Assembly: GCA_003116975.1 (NCBI GenBank)
Contig: BGKB01000155.1
Span: forward strand, 111,693 to 175,692
Length of the DNA stretch: 64,000 bases
Source of the DNA: Aurantiochytrium sp. KH105
Lineage: Eukaryota > Sar > Bigyra > Thraustochytrida > Thraustochytriidae
Direction: 5' to 3'
Numbering within the stretch: the stretch's first letter is position 1; each line of letters starts with the position of its first letter. Below the pieces are notes generated by a model, which saw only the letters and a list, made by a program, of their open reading frames with translations, was not told the DNA's origin and did no database searches. Shown piece by piece: positions 9,195 to 19,929 of the stretch. Position numbers and translations under genes: made by a program.

Positions 9195-11149
9195 CGCACG
9201 TTCAAAGACTTGACAGACAGTGTCTTCATCCACAACCTCGTCGTGCCCCCAACGGCAACGCGCCCACCCAACTTTTCCAACGGTGAATGGCGGCACGAGC
9301 CCATCACGCGATTGTATCATTCGGTGTTGAAAAAGAATCTGCAGCTCCGCATGAAGCTCAAATCCAATATCGCCCCACGCCTTGCAGAGGAGTACTTCAA
9401 CGAGCTGCAAAGTGCAGTGGACGTCCTCTTCGATGTCGGCAACAGTAACAGCAGTCTTCGCAACCACGTCCTGCAGAACAAAGAACGGGGCATCTGCCAG
9501 CGCATCGATGGTAAGCAGGGGCGGCTGCGTCTTAACCTGATGGGAAAAAGAGTCGAGTTCTCTGCGCGGACCGTCCTGAGCGGCGATCCTCGCCTCGTGC
9601 TCAACGAAGTCGGCGTGCCGCGCGCAGTCGCATTGAATCTCACAGTGCCCGTGCGCGTCACACACCTTAACCTTGGGCAGATCCCCCACTTCAACATCCG
9701 CTATGTCACAAAGCACACCACTGGCCAAAGGTTCGACCATCGCATTTCTCCAGGCATGAAGATTGGAGTCGGAGACATCGTGGAACGCTCTCTCATTGAC
9801 GGCGACGTCGTTGCTGTAAATCGCCAGCCGACGTTGCACCGAGGCAGCATCCTCGCGTGCAGCGTCCGCATTTTCGAAGGACTCGCGTTCCGTATGAATT
9901 ACTCGTCGCTCATCACCGTGAATGGCGACTGCGACGGCGATGAGATCAATCTTCACGTCCCACAGGACCCCGAAAGCCGGACAGAGCTTGAGACCCTCCC
10001 ACAAACATCTCCCAGGCCTCGCAACCGCTCATCGGCTGCTACCTCCTTTTAAATGCCTTCGTGGATGAAGCGGACTTCATGGCCATTTTCTTCGCGATGG
10101 GCCTCGATGCATCAGACAAGAAATTGGCACGGCCCTGCCTCTTTTCTTCTTCGGTGGCCAACAGCAAAACGAGCTCCCACGCCAAGCGCGCCAAGGGCTT
10201 GTTCAGCGGCAACTGCGTCCTCACAAAAGCCATCGAAGCCGTGGGAGTCACGCTTGCGCGATACAACCCACACGAAAAGATTCTCATGATCAACAACGAG
10301 GTCGTCTTCGGCGCAATGGTCAAGACGATTGTAGGCTCAGCGGCCGATAGCGTCATTCACCACATCTATTTGCGGAAAGGCCATGCAAGTGCCGGGACCT
10401 TCATTCATATCCTGCAAAAGGCAGCGACTGCTTTCCTCGCCATACGAGGCTTCTCAGTGGGCATTTCGGACTGAATTGTCGACACGCGCGAACCAATCGA
10501 CTTTGATGCTCTTGACGACTACCTGTGGTCCCATCTTCTTCAGCGAAAGGGCAAGTGGACCGAGAAGGATGAAGCCGTTTTGTGCGACCCCCTCTCGGGC
10601 CTTACCAAGCTTGTCCCGCCTCACCACCACCACCACCATCACCTCCACGATGTCGACGACCGACTCTTGGACATGCTCTAGAGCGGCTCGAAGGGCAGCA
10701 TACCAAACTACAATCAAATCACGCGCGTGGTGGGGCAGCAGATCGAAGAAGGCGGCCGGGTGTCATCGCGTTTTACTCACGGGACGCGAACATTGGCTCA
10801 CTTTGCGCAACACGACCGCTCAACCGGGGCAAAGGGGCTTGTCAGAAACTCATTCATAAAGGGGCTTGCTCCCCATGAGAAGTTCTTCCACGCCATGGGA
10901 AGACGCACCGGGATCCTTGACACCGCGTGCAAAACCTCCATCTCAGACGCACAGTACAGGAGACTCGTCAAGCCTCTCGAACCGCTGGTCGTCAAAGATA
11001 TGGGGCGCGGAGAAATGGCTGTCGCAAATTCCACCTCCGGCCAAGTCGTGCAAATGCATTATGGCGAGGATTCTTTTGACGGCACCTTCCTCAAGAAGCG
11101 AAAGCTCGAGCGCAACACGAGAGACGACGCAGAGGAGCATCTCAGCTGA
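9195..11149 (+). pseudogene. Broken RNA polymerase largest-subunit (RPB1-like) copy
   Basis: The central and C-terminal core of an RPB1/beta'-family subunit is visible. The first part includes NLMGKRVEFSARTV, the active-centre strings NRQPTLHRGS and NGDCDGDEINLHVPQ (the three metal-binding Asp are kept, but the usual NADFDGD is altered) and ends in that frame at 10052. A frame change near 10000 leads to QPLIGCYLLLN and then FIHILQKAATAFLAIRGFS. In-frame stops follow at about 10472 (TGA) and 10678 (TAG). The same frame then resumes with FFHAMGRRTGILDTACKT, the trigger-loop region, and ends at 11149. The N-terminal clamp and any CTD heptads are absent. The sequence is divergent from a standard Pol II subunit, so acquisition from a large DNA virus is possible but not shown. 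I read it as a non-functional fragment. Confidence 0.8.
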
Positions 11150-11202
11150 TGATGATAAGAAAATCAAATGATGTTTGAAAAATAGAGAGCTACTAACCCG
11201 GC

Positions 11203-11900
11203 CTAGATCCGTGGACGAGGGCCCGCCTTCTTCACGATTCCTGTAAAGGTGGCGACGATGCGCTCGTCAACATGCAGCTCCCCCGTGAGAAACAGCAAGA
11301 ACTTGGTGCTGGACGTGACCTTGCCCCGAGCCTCGACCCACTCGCCAAGACGCACGGGCGCCACAAAGTTCATGTTAAGATTCGACGTCCAGCCCTTGTT
11401 GGGCTGCAAATCATCTTCTCCGATCGTAAAGAGCGCGGCATCTGCAAGCGTTGTCAAACAGCCCCCGTGCATCACATGGCCACCATTAAGGTTCTTCTTT
11501 GTACAATACATGCCGCACGTTTTCTTGGTCTTGTTACTCCAGAGCGGACCGGCATTTTCCTCGAAATTATGAATCACGAGCTTTCCATTTTCATCGTGGC
11601 CATCATCTGTGTGTTTTTTTTAATTAATTTAATTAAAATTGATCATGAATTACGTTTCCAAGGCGTGGTGAGTCTCAACTTGTCAGAACAGAGATGTTCG
11701 TTCACCCTCCCTCCCTACTTTCACTCTCGCCTCGAGCACCAGCGAACCCAGCGTCTCCGCATGTCTAATACGCAAAGGAAGGAAAAATAGGCAAGGCTCA
11801 CTCAGCAGCGTCTTCGCCACCGCGGCAGCATCGCCAACTTACCCCACGACGAGTATCCGCTCGGCGGCGCCCGAGCGCTTTCGGCGTCGACGATGGTCAT
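11203..11900 (-). CDS. PaaI-like hotdog thioesterase, two exons
   Basis: Predicted 153-residue acyl-CoA thioesterase of the PaaI/HGG hotdog family, which hydrolyses acyl- or aryl-CoA esters. Exon 1 is 11900-11843 (19 codons plus one base) from an ATG in good context. The donor is GTAAGT at 11842 and the acceptor CACACAG at 11607, giving a 236-base intron. Exon 2 is 11606-11203, and the phase-1 junction reads through cleanly. The body has NGGHVMHGGCLTTLADAA, the catalytic HGG-plus-Asp helix of the family, then the long hotdog strands NLNMNFVAPVRLGEWVEA. No targeting peptide is obvious. It shares a divergent promoter region of about 460 bp with the myosin-like gene. The substrate is unknown. 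Confidence 0.85.
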
Positions 11901-12359
11901 GTCGCTCCGCTCGCTAGCTCCTTCTCTCCCGGGACCTGAAGTTCGTGGTACGCGTTGCGGGTTTGCTCGAGACGATGATCGGCCCAAGACCGCAAGAGGA
12001 CGGACTTTCACGCGCCTCGTCACGATGCGCCATTCTCTTGCGGCCAGCAGCAGCAGCATCACAAGCCACTCTTCGATGCGCCAAGACGTGTCGGCGACAA
12101 ATCTAATCTGCGTCTGCGACAAATCTGTGTCGGCGATAGACCCGACGAGCCAGGTCGTCGTCCTCGTCCTGGGACTCTTTGATGGCGCCGGGCCGAGCTC
12201 GCCCGCGCCCTCTGGAGGCGCGACGAAGTGCGGCGAAGTGAAGTGAAGAGTGATGAAGAGGACGATGGCGGGGCGCGTGCAGTGCTTGGTCCAGGCGACC
12301 CAAGCAGGTCTCTATCGGCCGGTCCCTGGCGGCGCAGCGACGCGCGACGCCGGGCCGCC

Positions 12360-15300
12360 ATGGCGCAAGGGCCGCACGGCCCGCGGAGGCGGCGCAGCGA
12401 CGCCGGCGCGCACGCGCAGACCGCGCTGCCGGACGACGTGTGCGCCTGGGAAGACCTCGACGGCGCGCGGCTCCTGCGAGGACTCGGGGCGCGACTTGAG
12501 ATGGGCCTCGAGCAGACGCGCTGGGGCGACCGTACGCTGCTTTGGCTGCATGAGGAACCGCGCGCGGAGGAGCACGAATCGGCATCCTCGCCCTCGTCCG
12601 TGGCCTCCGTCTCCTCATCCGCAGCGTCGACGATGAGTACGCGGAATGCAAAGCACGTGACGAGCGCGTGGACCCAAGCTGCCATTCAGGAAGCGCACGC
12701 CTCGAATCCGCATCATTTCGTCCTCCTCGGCCAAGACCAGACATGGACGGCGCAACGTCGGAATGCCCTCATGAACCAGATTTTTCAACGCTGCATGCAA
12801 TCCGGCGAGGAAACCAGCCGTCGCGTGCGGCGTCTGCGTCGGAACCTTGCGCTGGTTGACACGCTGCTTGACAGCCTCTGCCTACCGGACAGCGCACCTC
12901 CGCTAGCGCAACGGGTGCGTTTTCATGTCGTCGACGGGGTGCTCATCCATGCCGTAATCGACGTTCCGCTTCTCGACCTTTCGCGCATGTGGGAGTTTGA
13001 CATTTTTCTGCAGCTTGCGGGAACAGAACGCATTTCGCATCAGTACCCGCGCTGCGTGGCCTCTTCAGCGCGCCGCATCGCCCTGGAATCTCAAGACCCC
13101 ATGGCCATCGAACAGCGCTTTGCGGCCACCATGGATATTCTCCGAGGCTTTGGTATTTCCAGTGACGAAGTCACAAGTCTTCTGCGCATTCTGCGAGCCG
13201 TGCTAGAAATTGGACACGCTCAGGTCCCTGACGCAGGAGCCGACGCCCGTGTTGAAACTGCAAGCAAGCTTCTTGGCATTCCCTCACGAATTGATCTCTT
13301 TGCCATGCGCGGCGAGTCCGTGAGCGGAGCAAGCGATGGCTCGGGGTCAAGATCCAATGCTGGCCAACACGCTTTGCGCGCGAGGGACGCACTTGCAGAG
13401 ACGATTTTCGACGCCGCATTTCAATGGATATTTGCGCGTGTCAATCGAGCACTCGTGAAAGACCTCGGCGCGCAGGAAAATGTTGACCACGTGAGCAACA
13501 TCAGTATTGTGCAATTTCCGCCTCTTGTCACATCGGAAGGTCCCATTCGTCTTGAGGGGGAGCTTTTGCGGAATGCTGCATGCGAATCACTTCACCTTGT
13601 GGCTGCCAAGGTTATCCGTGAGGCGGAAGCTAGCTCGCAATCACGCTTACGAGATGCTACAGATGAGGACTTGGCACGGGCCGAGGACGTCGTTGGAGTC
13701 ATGGACTCCTTTGTAAATGAACTTGCAAGCACTCGTCGTTTTTCAGCAATGCAACATGAACGCAAAAGAGCGTCCGTAAACCATTTCACTGGTACCATTG
13801 CATACGACCTGAAGGCCCTTCGTTCTGCGGAGGCCGACGACAAGATTGAGGACATCATGCTCGAGACCACCAACTTATTTGTACGTAAAATCATAGACGC
13901 CTCTGTACGCAGCCACCGGGGCAGCGCCGTCAAGCGTCACTACATGGGTCTTGAAAACCTCATGGCCCCCCTTCGCAAGGGCAAACTTCACATTGTTCGC
14001 TGCATTGACGCAAACAGGCTGGAAGCTGTCTTGCGCGAGGAAGGTCTCAGTCAGGTCGCCACTTTACGCCGAGAAGCCTGTTATCCGCTTCGCAAGACCT
14101 GGGAGACGGTGCTGCGCATGCTTCCCAAGGAAACGCGCGCGCGTCTAGGACGGCGCGTCGATCGTGCGCAGCTACGCCTTGAGCTCGCTGACCGCTTAGA
14201 AAATCTCACACAAGATCCTTTCCATGTCGGGCGACACTGCGTTTTCTTCGTTCCTGCGTCATGGAATGCCTTTCAGCGCTCCGTTGAGATCGAAGCGAAC
14301 ACGTCGGAAGGCCGCGCCGACAAAGGTCTCGCACACAGCCAAGTGGGCTTCGACGATGCAGATAAGAGTTCGATTCTTACCGGGACATCCTTGGACACAA
14401 TCTCTGGCACGTTTGCACTGGACATGATGAGACCTACGGAGCCGTCGTTTTTGCATTTCTCGGTGCCACGAGCGCGAGCGAGCACCCTTGATCGGCAGCG
14501 CCTTGAAAACGAGGCCGCGCGCAAAATTGTCCGATTCATGCGCGGCGCCTTGTCTTATTTTCGCAGCGGAGATCTCCGGGGTGTAGACGGAGCACAAATG
14601 TCTTCCTATGCGCACCAACTTCGCGCGCAACACCGCGCCGCGGTCGCGATACAGCGAACGTGGCGAATGTGTGCCTGTATGCGGCGCTTTGCTGGCCTTC
14701 AAACGCGCCGCCGACGATGGGTCAGTCATTTGCGCGCCGATGAAGGGGTAGTCATCACCTCGCTTGTTGTCAAGACCGTCGAGGTGCTCGGACGTAAATC
14801 CTTGCGCGCAGGAATATCGCCTCTTGGTTCACGACGATACAGCGAGGACTATAGCGAGGAAAATACGCGCGACTCCTGCATTGTATCTACACTCACTGGT
14901 GGCGGTGGCAACGGTAGTCACCAGAATGTCTACAGGCCGCCTTTGCACGCACAGCACCACCGTCGAAGAAGCGTTAAGAGCCGTAAGGTGCGGCAGCTGA
15001 TTTACACGACGGGCCCATACCCGCGTCTCTTTTACGTGGACCCCTATACGGGCGAGTTCAAGGGCGACATTGCTTGGGAGGAAGGCGTGACTCGTGCTGT
15101 GGCTACGTCAAACACAGACTTTGTTGTGTACTCGATCCCAGACCCGTTCAAGGGTAAAGCAGAGTGGCACTTTTCGGTTCTTCCTTCCACCAATGACGCC
15201 TTTGCGCACGACTGGGTGCGCGCCTTGCAGCGCGCCTTTTCTGTGCGACAGCTCTTTGCGCTGCCACGCGGCGTCTATGAATATACACCACTACAGCAGA

Positions 15301-15731
15301 TGCTTTGCAAAGGCCAGCTGCGCAAACGCTCGTCGCTAGCCCGAGCCTCGTGGAAGGAGCGACACTTTGTGTTGCGCACCGGGTCCCTCGAGTGGTTTAG
15401 ACGTCGTGGGGACGTTGAGTCTCGCGGGTACATTGTTATTGACCATCATACAGGTGTGTATGCAAGCAAAGAGCGCTTTAGTTTCGAAATCACATCGCCG
15501 GCGCTCTCCAAGCCTCTGCGACTACGGGCTCGTTCAAAGGAGACGCTCTTTTATTGGGTCAATGGGATTACTGAGGCGATCCACGCTGCTCATGATAGCC
15601 TTGCGCTCAATACCGCGCCTTCATCGCCAGCCAAACATCGTTCTCTGCCATGTCTTGGGTCCCCTTTTGATTCGCCCCTTGCCGTTCGCTCGGCATCCTT
15701 TTCGTCTGAAAGTACAGCTGCTGCAGATTAA
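12360..15731 (+). CDS. Myosin-like protein with degenerate motor, IQ and tandem PH domains
   Basis: 1123 residues from ATG 12360 (GCCGCCATGG context; the open frame extends further 5'). The first 700 residues follow the layout of a myosin head: DDVCAWEDLDGARLLRGL at the start, GFGISSDEV with an ILRAVLEIGH helix, NHFTGTIAYDL (relay region) and LHIVRCIDAN (converter approach). The P-loop that should read GESGAGKT is replaced by GQDQTWTA (about residues 124-131), so ATP binding is doubtful. An IQ motif lies at about 757-780 (AVAIQRTWRM). A PDK1-type PH domain spans about 872-973 (PRLFYVDP, KGDIAW) and a second PH about 981-1077 (WKERHFVLRTGSLEWF). I infer a membrane-phosphoinositide-binding pseudo-motor or scaffold. 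No homologue name is assigned. Confidence 0.75.
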   Translation: MAQGPHGPRRRRSDAGAHAQTALPDDVCAWEDLDGARLLRGLGARLEMGLEQTRWGDRTLLWLHEEPRAEEHESASSPSSVASVSSSAASTMSTRNAKHVTSAWTQAAIQEAHASNPHHFVLLGQDQTWTAQRRNALMNQIFQRCMQSGEETSRRVRRLRRNLALVDTLLDSLCLPDSAPPLAQRVRFHVVDGVLIHAVIDVPLLDLSRMWEFDIFLQLAGTERISHQYPRCVASSARRIALESQDPMAIEQRFAATMDILRGFGISSDEVTSLLRILRAVLEIGHAQVPDAGADARVETASKLLGIPSRIDLFAMRGESVSGASDGSGSRSNAGQHALRARDALAETIFDAAFQWIFARVNRALVKDLGAQENVDHVSNISIVQFPPLVTSEGPIRLEGELLRNAACESLHLVAAKVIREAEASSQSRLRDATDEDLARAEDVVGVMDSFVNELASTRRFSAMQHERKRASVNHFTGTIAYDLKALRSAEADDKIEDIMLETTNLFVRKIIDASVRSHRGSAVKRHYMGLENLMAPLRKGKLHIVRCIDANRLEAVLREEGLSQVATLRREACYPLRKTWETVLRMLPKETRARLGRRVDRAQLRLELADRLENLTQDPFHVGRHCVFFVPASWNAFQRSVEIEANTSEGRADKGLAHSQVGFDDADKSSILTGTSLDTISGTFALDMMRPTEPSFLHFSVPRARASTLDRQRLENEAARKIVRFMRGALSYFRSGDLRGVDGAQMSSYAHQLRAQHRAAVAIQRTWRMCACMRRFAGLQTRRRRWVSHLRADEGVVITSLVVKTVEVLGRKSLRAGISPLGSRRYSEDYSEENTRDSCIVSTLTGGGGNGSHQNVYRPPLHAQHHRRRSVKSRKVRQLIYTTGPYPRLFYVDPYTGEFKGDIAWEEGVTRAVATSNTDFVVYSIPDPFKGKAEWHFSVLPSTNDAFAHDWVRALQRAFSVRQLFALPRGVYEYTPLQQMLCKGQLRKRSSLARASWKERHFVLRTGSLEWFRRRGDVESRGYIVIDHHTGVYASKERFSFEITSPALSKPLRLRARSKETLFYWVNGITEAIHAAHDSLALNTAPSSPAKHRSLPCLGSPFDSPLAVRSASFSSESTAAAD

Positions 15732-16627
15732 TCATGACAATTTGTAGGGAAAATCAGAAATGGAAGAGAAAGACAGACAGACAGTCAGGAACAAAAAAGA
15801 GCAAGAAAAAAAGAGGAAAAAGATTCTGATTCTCAAGGGAGGGCATAGTATTTCACAGATCACTTGCATCTCTAAAGGAACTTTAACGTGTAGACCGAGC
15901 CCTGTTTTCGAGATATCTCTTGAGACAAACTCCACTCCAACAAAAGCGACTCACCGACCTTCCTATCACCCGACCGACCCAAGAACCTTCTCTGCTCGTC
16001 CCAAGCACCTCCTCCGCTCGCTTCGACCCTTGCGCAAAGCTATCGAGTGCCTTCGCGTAGGCCTACACACGTGCTAGCCACAGCCAGCGAAGCCCACCTC
16101 AAGAACCTTCTCTGCTCGCCTGGAACCTTGCGCAAAGCCATCGAGCGACTTCGCGTACTTGCTCTCTTCCAAAACTAGCCAGCAAAGCCAGCAGCATCCT
16201 GTCAACGTAGCTGTGGCTGCCGCAAAAGCCTGCTCCGAGTTTGCGCGCCATCGCCTCTCTCATAAACACAGTTGACGACGAGTGCGGCGGCCCGATTTGC
16301 GCAAGCCGCAAACGTCTGCTAGACCCCCTCGTATGCTATACTATATGGGAAAGACGAGGTACACAAAGGGGGTATCTAAAAAGTCCTTGGCCCACGTGAA
16401 CACCTCTCATCATTGTCGTAAATCTGGAGGTCAAACTTGCGCACACCAAGCCGGAACGGGCGCGCGCGAGATGCTCCAGCGGGCTCGGGGTCCAGGGGCA
16501 GGGCAGGCAAAACCCGAACGAGGAGGTCTCGCAGTCCGATAGCCGGCCTGATCTTCTGTCTAATCTCCCTATTTCTCGCTCGCGTGAGGTATAGCCAGCC
16601 AGCCACGAGAATCGCAAGTAGAACACC
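15732..16627 (+). other. Intergenic region before the ABCG gene, with an imperfect direct repeat
   Basis: Two related segments, about 15978-16060 and 16098-16160, share CAAGAACCTTCTCTGCTCG, then CCTTGCGCAAAGC and ATCGAG...CTTCGCGTA, with an insertion in the first. A promoter-like CCCCCTCGTATGCTATACTA lies at about 16324-16343, roughly 290 bp before the start codon. No gene is seen. Confidence 0.5.
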
Positions 16628-18481
16628 ATGGCGCAGCAGCTCGAGTTCGTTGACCTGAACTACTACGTGAAGCCCAAGAATGCAAGCGAACAGCTCCATG
16701 TCCTCAAGGGAGTAAGCGGCGTCATCACTGCTGGAAGGCTCTGCGCCATCATGGGCAGCAGTGGCGCCGGCAAGTCCACCCTGCTCGATATTCTCGCAAT
16801 GCGCAAGACTGTCGGACGCGCCACGGGCCAGATTCTCCTCGACCGAGAACCCCTGCCGTCGCGCCAGGTCTGGAAGCACATGGCCGGTTACGTCATGCAG
16901 CATGACTGCTTGCTGTCCACGGCTACTGTCTTTGAGACCCTCATGTTTTCCAAGCAGCTTCGCACAAAGTACAAGACCGTATCGTACGAAGATCAAAAGC
17001 GCCACGTCGAGCAGATCCTCGACGAAGTCGGCCTTTCGCATCGCCGTAATGCTCGCATCGGTGACGAAGACCAGCGTTCGCTTTCCGGCGGTGAAATGCG
17101 TCGCGTCAGCATTGCTCAGGAGCTCGTGGCCGAGTGCTCCATCCTCTTCCTCGACGAACCTACGTCTGGCCTCGACTCTGGCAGTGCCCGCGCAGTCATG
17201 GAGCTTTTGCGCGCCCTTGCCGCTCGCGACCGCATCGTGGCCGCGACCATCCACCAGCCCTCGAGCCAAATCTGCGCTCTCTTTGACGATCTCTTGATGC
17301 TTGGACTGGGCGAAATGTGCTACGCTGGCCCGTGGTCCGAAGCCGTCGAGCACTTTGATCGCATTGGGTATCCGTGTCCGCAGTACACGAATCCGACAGA
17401 TTTCATTCTCGACCTCACGCGCGACCAAGAGGCCTTCCCGACGCTCACTGCGCGGGCCTATGACTCGAGCGCTGTTGCAATGACGCATTCTCAGATTCTC
17501 ACTGCTCGTGCAGAAGCGGACACTGATGAGACTGTCGTGCTGCACATGACTCCTTGGATTTTCCAGTTCAAGCTCTTGTGCATTCGGAACTTTCAACAAT
17601 GGATTCGCAACCCTCTCATTCTCATCAGCGAACTCTCGCAGTACACCATCTTTGGGCTACTGATCGGCGCCCTCTACTACGACATCTCGGACGAAGCCTC
17701 TGCAGGTCTTTTTGATCGAACCGCGGCCATTTTCTTTGTTCTCACCACCATTTGCTTTATCCCTTCCTTCACTGTGGTGACACTTGCCCGCGAGGAACGT
17801 CCGCTCCAGCGACGGGAGTTTGCCTCTGGAATGTACGATGTCAGCGCGAACTTCGTTGCAAAAATGATCGTCATGATCCCGTTCGAGGTCTTTCTCAGTC
17901 TTTTATTTTCCATCTGCTGCTACTTCCTCATTGGCTTGAGCGTTTCGGGAGAGCAGTTCTTCATCTTCCTTGCAATCGTGGTCATTTTTCAGCTCATTTC
18001 AGAGACGCTCGGGTCAATTTGCGCGATTGCAACCCCAAATCCGACCATTGGCGTCCTCATGCTCTCCATGGTCCTGCTCATCGCTCTTTCATTTGGCGGA
18101 TTCGTGGTAAGTGCTCCGCGCTCGTACTACGTCTGGTTTGAGAAAATCAACTTTTTCGTCTACGCCTACACGGCTCTGGCATTGAACGAATGCGAGAATC
18201 TCACCGTGTACGCGGACGGTCAACCCGTGAATGCGCTCGAACTATTGCGTGCAGACGACCGCATTCGTAACGACTTTAGTCTCGGGGAGAACATCGGCAT
18301 CCTTGTAGCTTTCCTGGTCTTTTTCCGACTTTTTGCGCTCGCGCTCGTGTACCTTAGTAGTAGCAAATCAAGCTTCGCCTTTGAAGCACGAGAGAAGGGT
18401 ACCGGTTTCAAGGTCCCTAGAAATCCCGCAGAGGCTCCCATCAGCGCCAAGGGCCCGGATACGCGTATCAATGTCGAATAA
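16628..18481 (+). CDS. ABCG-family half-transporter
   Basis: 617 residues in the ABC-then-membrane order that defines the ABCG/White family. The ATPase has Walker A GSSGAGKS (43-50), Q-loop region MQHD (90-93), signature LSGGE (152-156), Walker B ILFLDEP (172-178) and H-loop TIHQPSSQ. NPTDFILD follows, a family-typical linker. About six hydrophobic segments lie between residues 330 and 590 (ABC2 membrane domain). Half-transporters dimerise to export lipids, sterols or hydrophobic compounds; the substrate cannot be told from sequence. The start is the ATG of MAQQLEF, which begins just before the ATPase. All catalytic motifs are intact. Confidence 0.95.
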   Translation: MAQQLEFVDLNYYVKPKNASEQLHVLKGVSGVITAGRLCAIMGSSGAGKSTLLDILAMRKTVGRATGQILLDREPLPSRQVWKHMAGYVMQHDCLLSTATVFETLMFSKQLRTKYKTVSYEDQKRHVEQILDEVGLSHRRNARIGDEDQRSLSGGEMRRVSIAQELVAECSILFLDEPTSGLDSGSARAVMELLRALAARDRIVAATIHQPSSQICALFDDLLMLGLGEMCYAGPWSEAVEHFDRIGYPCPQYTNPTDFILDLTRDQEAFPTLTARAYDSSAVAMTHSQILTARAEADTDETVVLHMTPWIFQFKLLCIRNFQQWIRNPLILISELSQYTIFGLLIGALYYDISDEASAGLFDRTAAIFFVLTTICFIPSFTVVTLAREERPLQRREFASGMYDVSANFVAKMIVMIPFEVFLSLLFSICCYFLIGLSVSGEQFFIFLAIVVIFQLISETLGSICAIATPNPTIGVLMLSMVLLIALSFGGFVVSAPRSYYVWFEKINFFVYAYTALALNECENLTVYADGQPVNALELLRADDRIRNDFSLGENIGILVAFLVFFRLFALALVYLSSSKSSFAFEAREKGTGFKVPRNPAEAPISAKGPDTRINVE

Positions 18482-19375
18482 TCGAATAGAAAATAAATAA
18501 GGTCCACCTACGCTTTTCGTGTAGAAGACGACCCTTACTCTTTCATGCATTCTTATCCTTCTTTCAGATACTTTCACTCCTTCTGTTTCGCTCTTTTGTT
18601 TTCTCCTTTTTGACCGGCATCCATCCCATGGTCGATGCAGTGGCTTCCCCCGAGGCGGACCATTCTGATGTACATATCCGAGCCCCGCATTTCAGCTTTT
18701 CCCATCTATTTTTCGTTGCAGTCCCTGTGCAAGCATCATCGTGTGCGTGTGCATATATGTATGTATGCGAATCACGCCGTCGCTCTTTTGCTCAGTCCTT
18801 ACCTCGGGATAGACAGTTCTGCGCGCCTACGCTGAAGACGACTTGCTTTATGCCTGCCTGTCTCGAGTCCCGCCTCCCGACGGGGTATAGCCCCTAGCTT
18901 TTCTACTAAAAGTTCTCTACCCTTCTGCCCTCACCTTGCGTCGACTCGACTTGACTCAACTCGACTCGTTGCCGCGCCCCGCCCTCGCCCTCGTCCTCGC
19001 CCTCGGGACAGCGGTCCAGACCGTGGCGAGTGCGCCTGCCCGCCCCACGAGAAACGACCGCCCCTCAATAAAGCAGGTGGCGGTCTGCAAGCCGGGCCGC
19101 GAGCGAGGCCTGCCCGCCGGTGCGCGCCCCAGCGCACAAGGGCAAAAAGTGTCCCACTTTTTTCGTCCCATCTGCCAGGCAGGCTGGTTGAATGGCCTCG
19201 GGGCCTTGCGGACCGCGGCGTCGCGTCCATCATCCAGCGGCCCGAGGAAAAGGAAGCGTCGCCTTGCTTCAAGACGCCTTGCGGTGCCTTGCGGTGCGTT
19301 GCATTGCGTCGCCGGGTCAGTGGCTGTCGTGGCGGAGTTGGACTCCTTGGTGCGCCGCGGTTAGGTGGCGACCTC

Positions 19376-19411
19376 ACTCGCTCGCTCACTCACTCACTCA
19401 CTCACTCGCTC
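19376..19411 (+). repeat. (CTCA)n simple repeat
   Basis: Tandem CTCA/CTCG tetramers, including five consecutive CTCA units. Confidence 0.9.
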
Positions 19412-19794
19412 CATATTCATTCACCACCTTGGCCTGGTCTCCTCTGCACCGAGGCGAGATCAATCGATTCACCCTGTCGCGCAGCACGCCACGTCTCTTG
19501 CGCAAATCGCAAAGCGAGATACTCTCTGCGCCGCTGCGAGGGGTGGCCGCCACCGCGAGAGTGGAAATCATCACGTCGGCGCTGGGCTCCATTTGCGGGA
19601 CGTAGAGCTGATCCCGTCGCTAATTCTCGTGGCGCGGCTTGCGCCCCTTGCAACGGCGCAAGGGCGTGAGAATCCGGCCTGTAAGGGAGCTCGAAGGACG
19701 CCCTGTTAAGGAGGGTTCCCAAAGGCGGACGGGTGCCGCCGGAAGGTGGCCAGGAATTTTGCGCGCAAAAGCCCAAGGGGCACGGGCCGCAAGC

Positions 19795-19890
19795 TTGTTT
19801 GCTTGCCCGTAAGCTCGTAAGGTCGCGTGCTCGCTTGTGTGCTCGCTTGCGTGCTCGTGAGCTCGCGTGCTCGTAAGCTCGCGTACGTGA
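19795..19890 (+). repeat. Imperfect GCTCGYRW-type tandem repeat upstream of a kinase gene
   Basis: Units such as GCTCGTAAG, GTCGCGTGCTCGC and GCTCGTGAGCTCGCGTG succeed each other with small variations. The tract ends about 40 bp before ATG 19930 and so lies in the 5' leader or core promoter. Confidence 0.7.
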
Positions 19891-19929
19891 CAGCAAGTAA
19901 AACGAACGGCCGCGGTGGCGTGGAATGCG

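Larger units (their letters stand above)
18482..19929. other. Intergenic region, low-complexity; no gene seen
   Basis: About 1.4 kb separates two same-strand genes. It contains pyrimidine-rich 3' flank, a (CTCA)n tract at 19376-19411, and an imperfect 8-12 bp tandem of GCTCGTAAG/GCTCGCGTG units at about 19795-19890 just before the kinase start. The open frames in the region have compositions of simple repeats. Confidence 0.5.

Noticed and set aside
8802-10004. Single 400-residue metallophosphoesterase
   Set aside because: Only the last ~130 residues resemble the family. The remainder is antisense to the RNA polymerase fragment.
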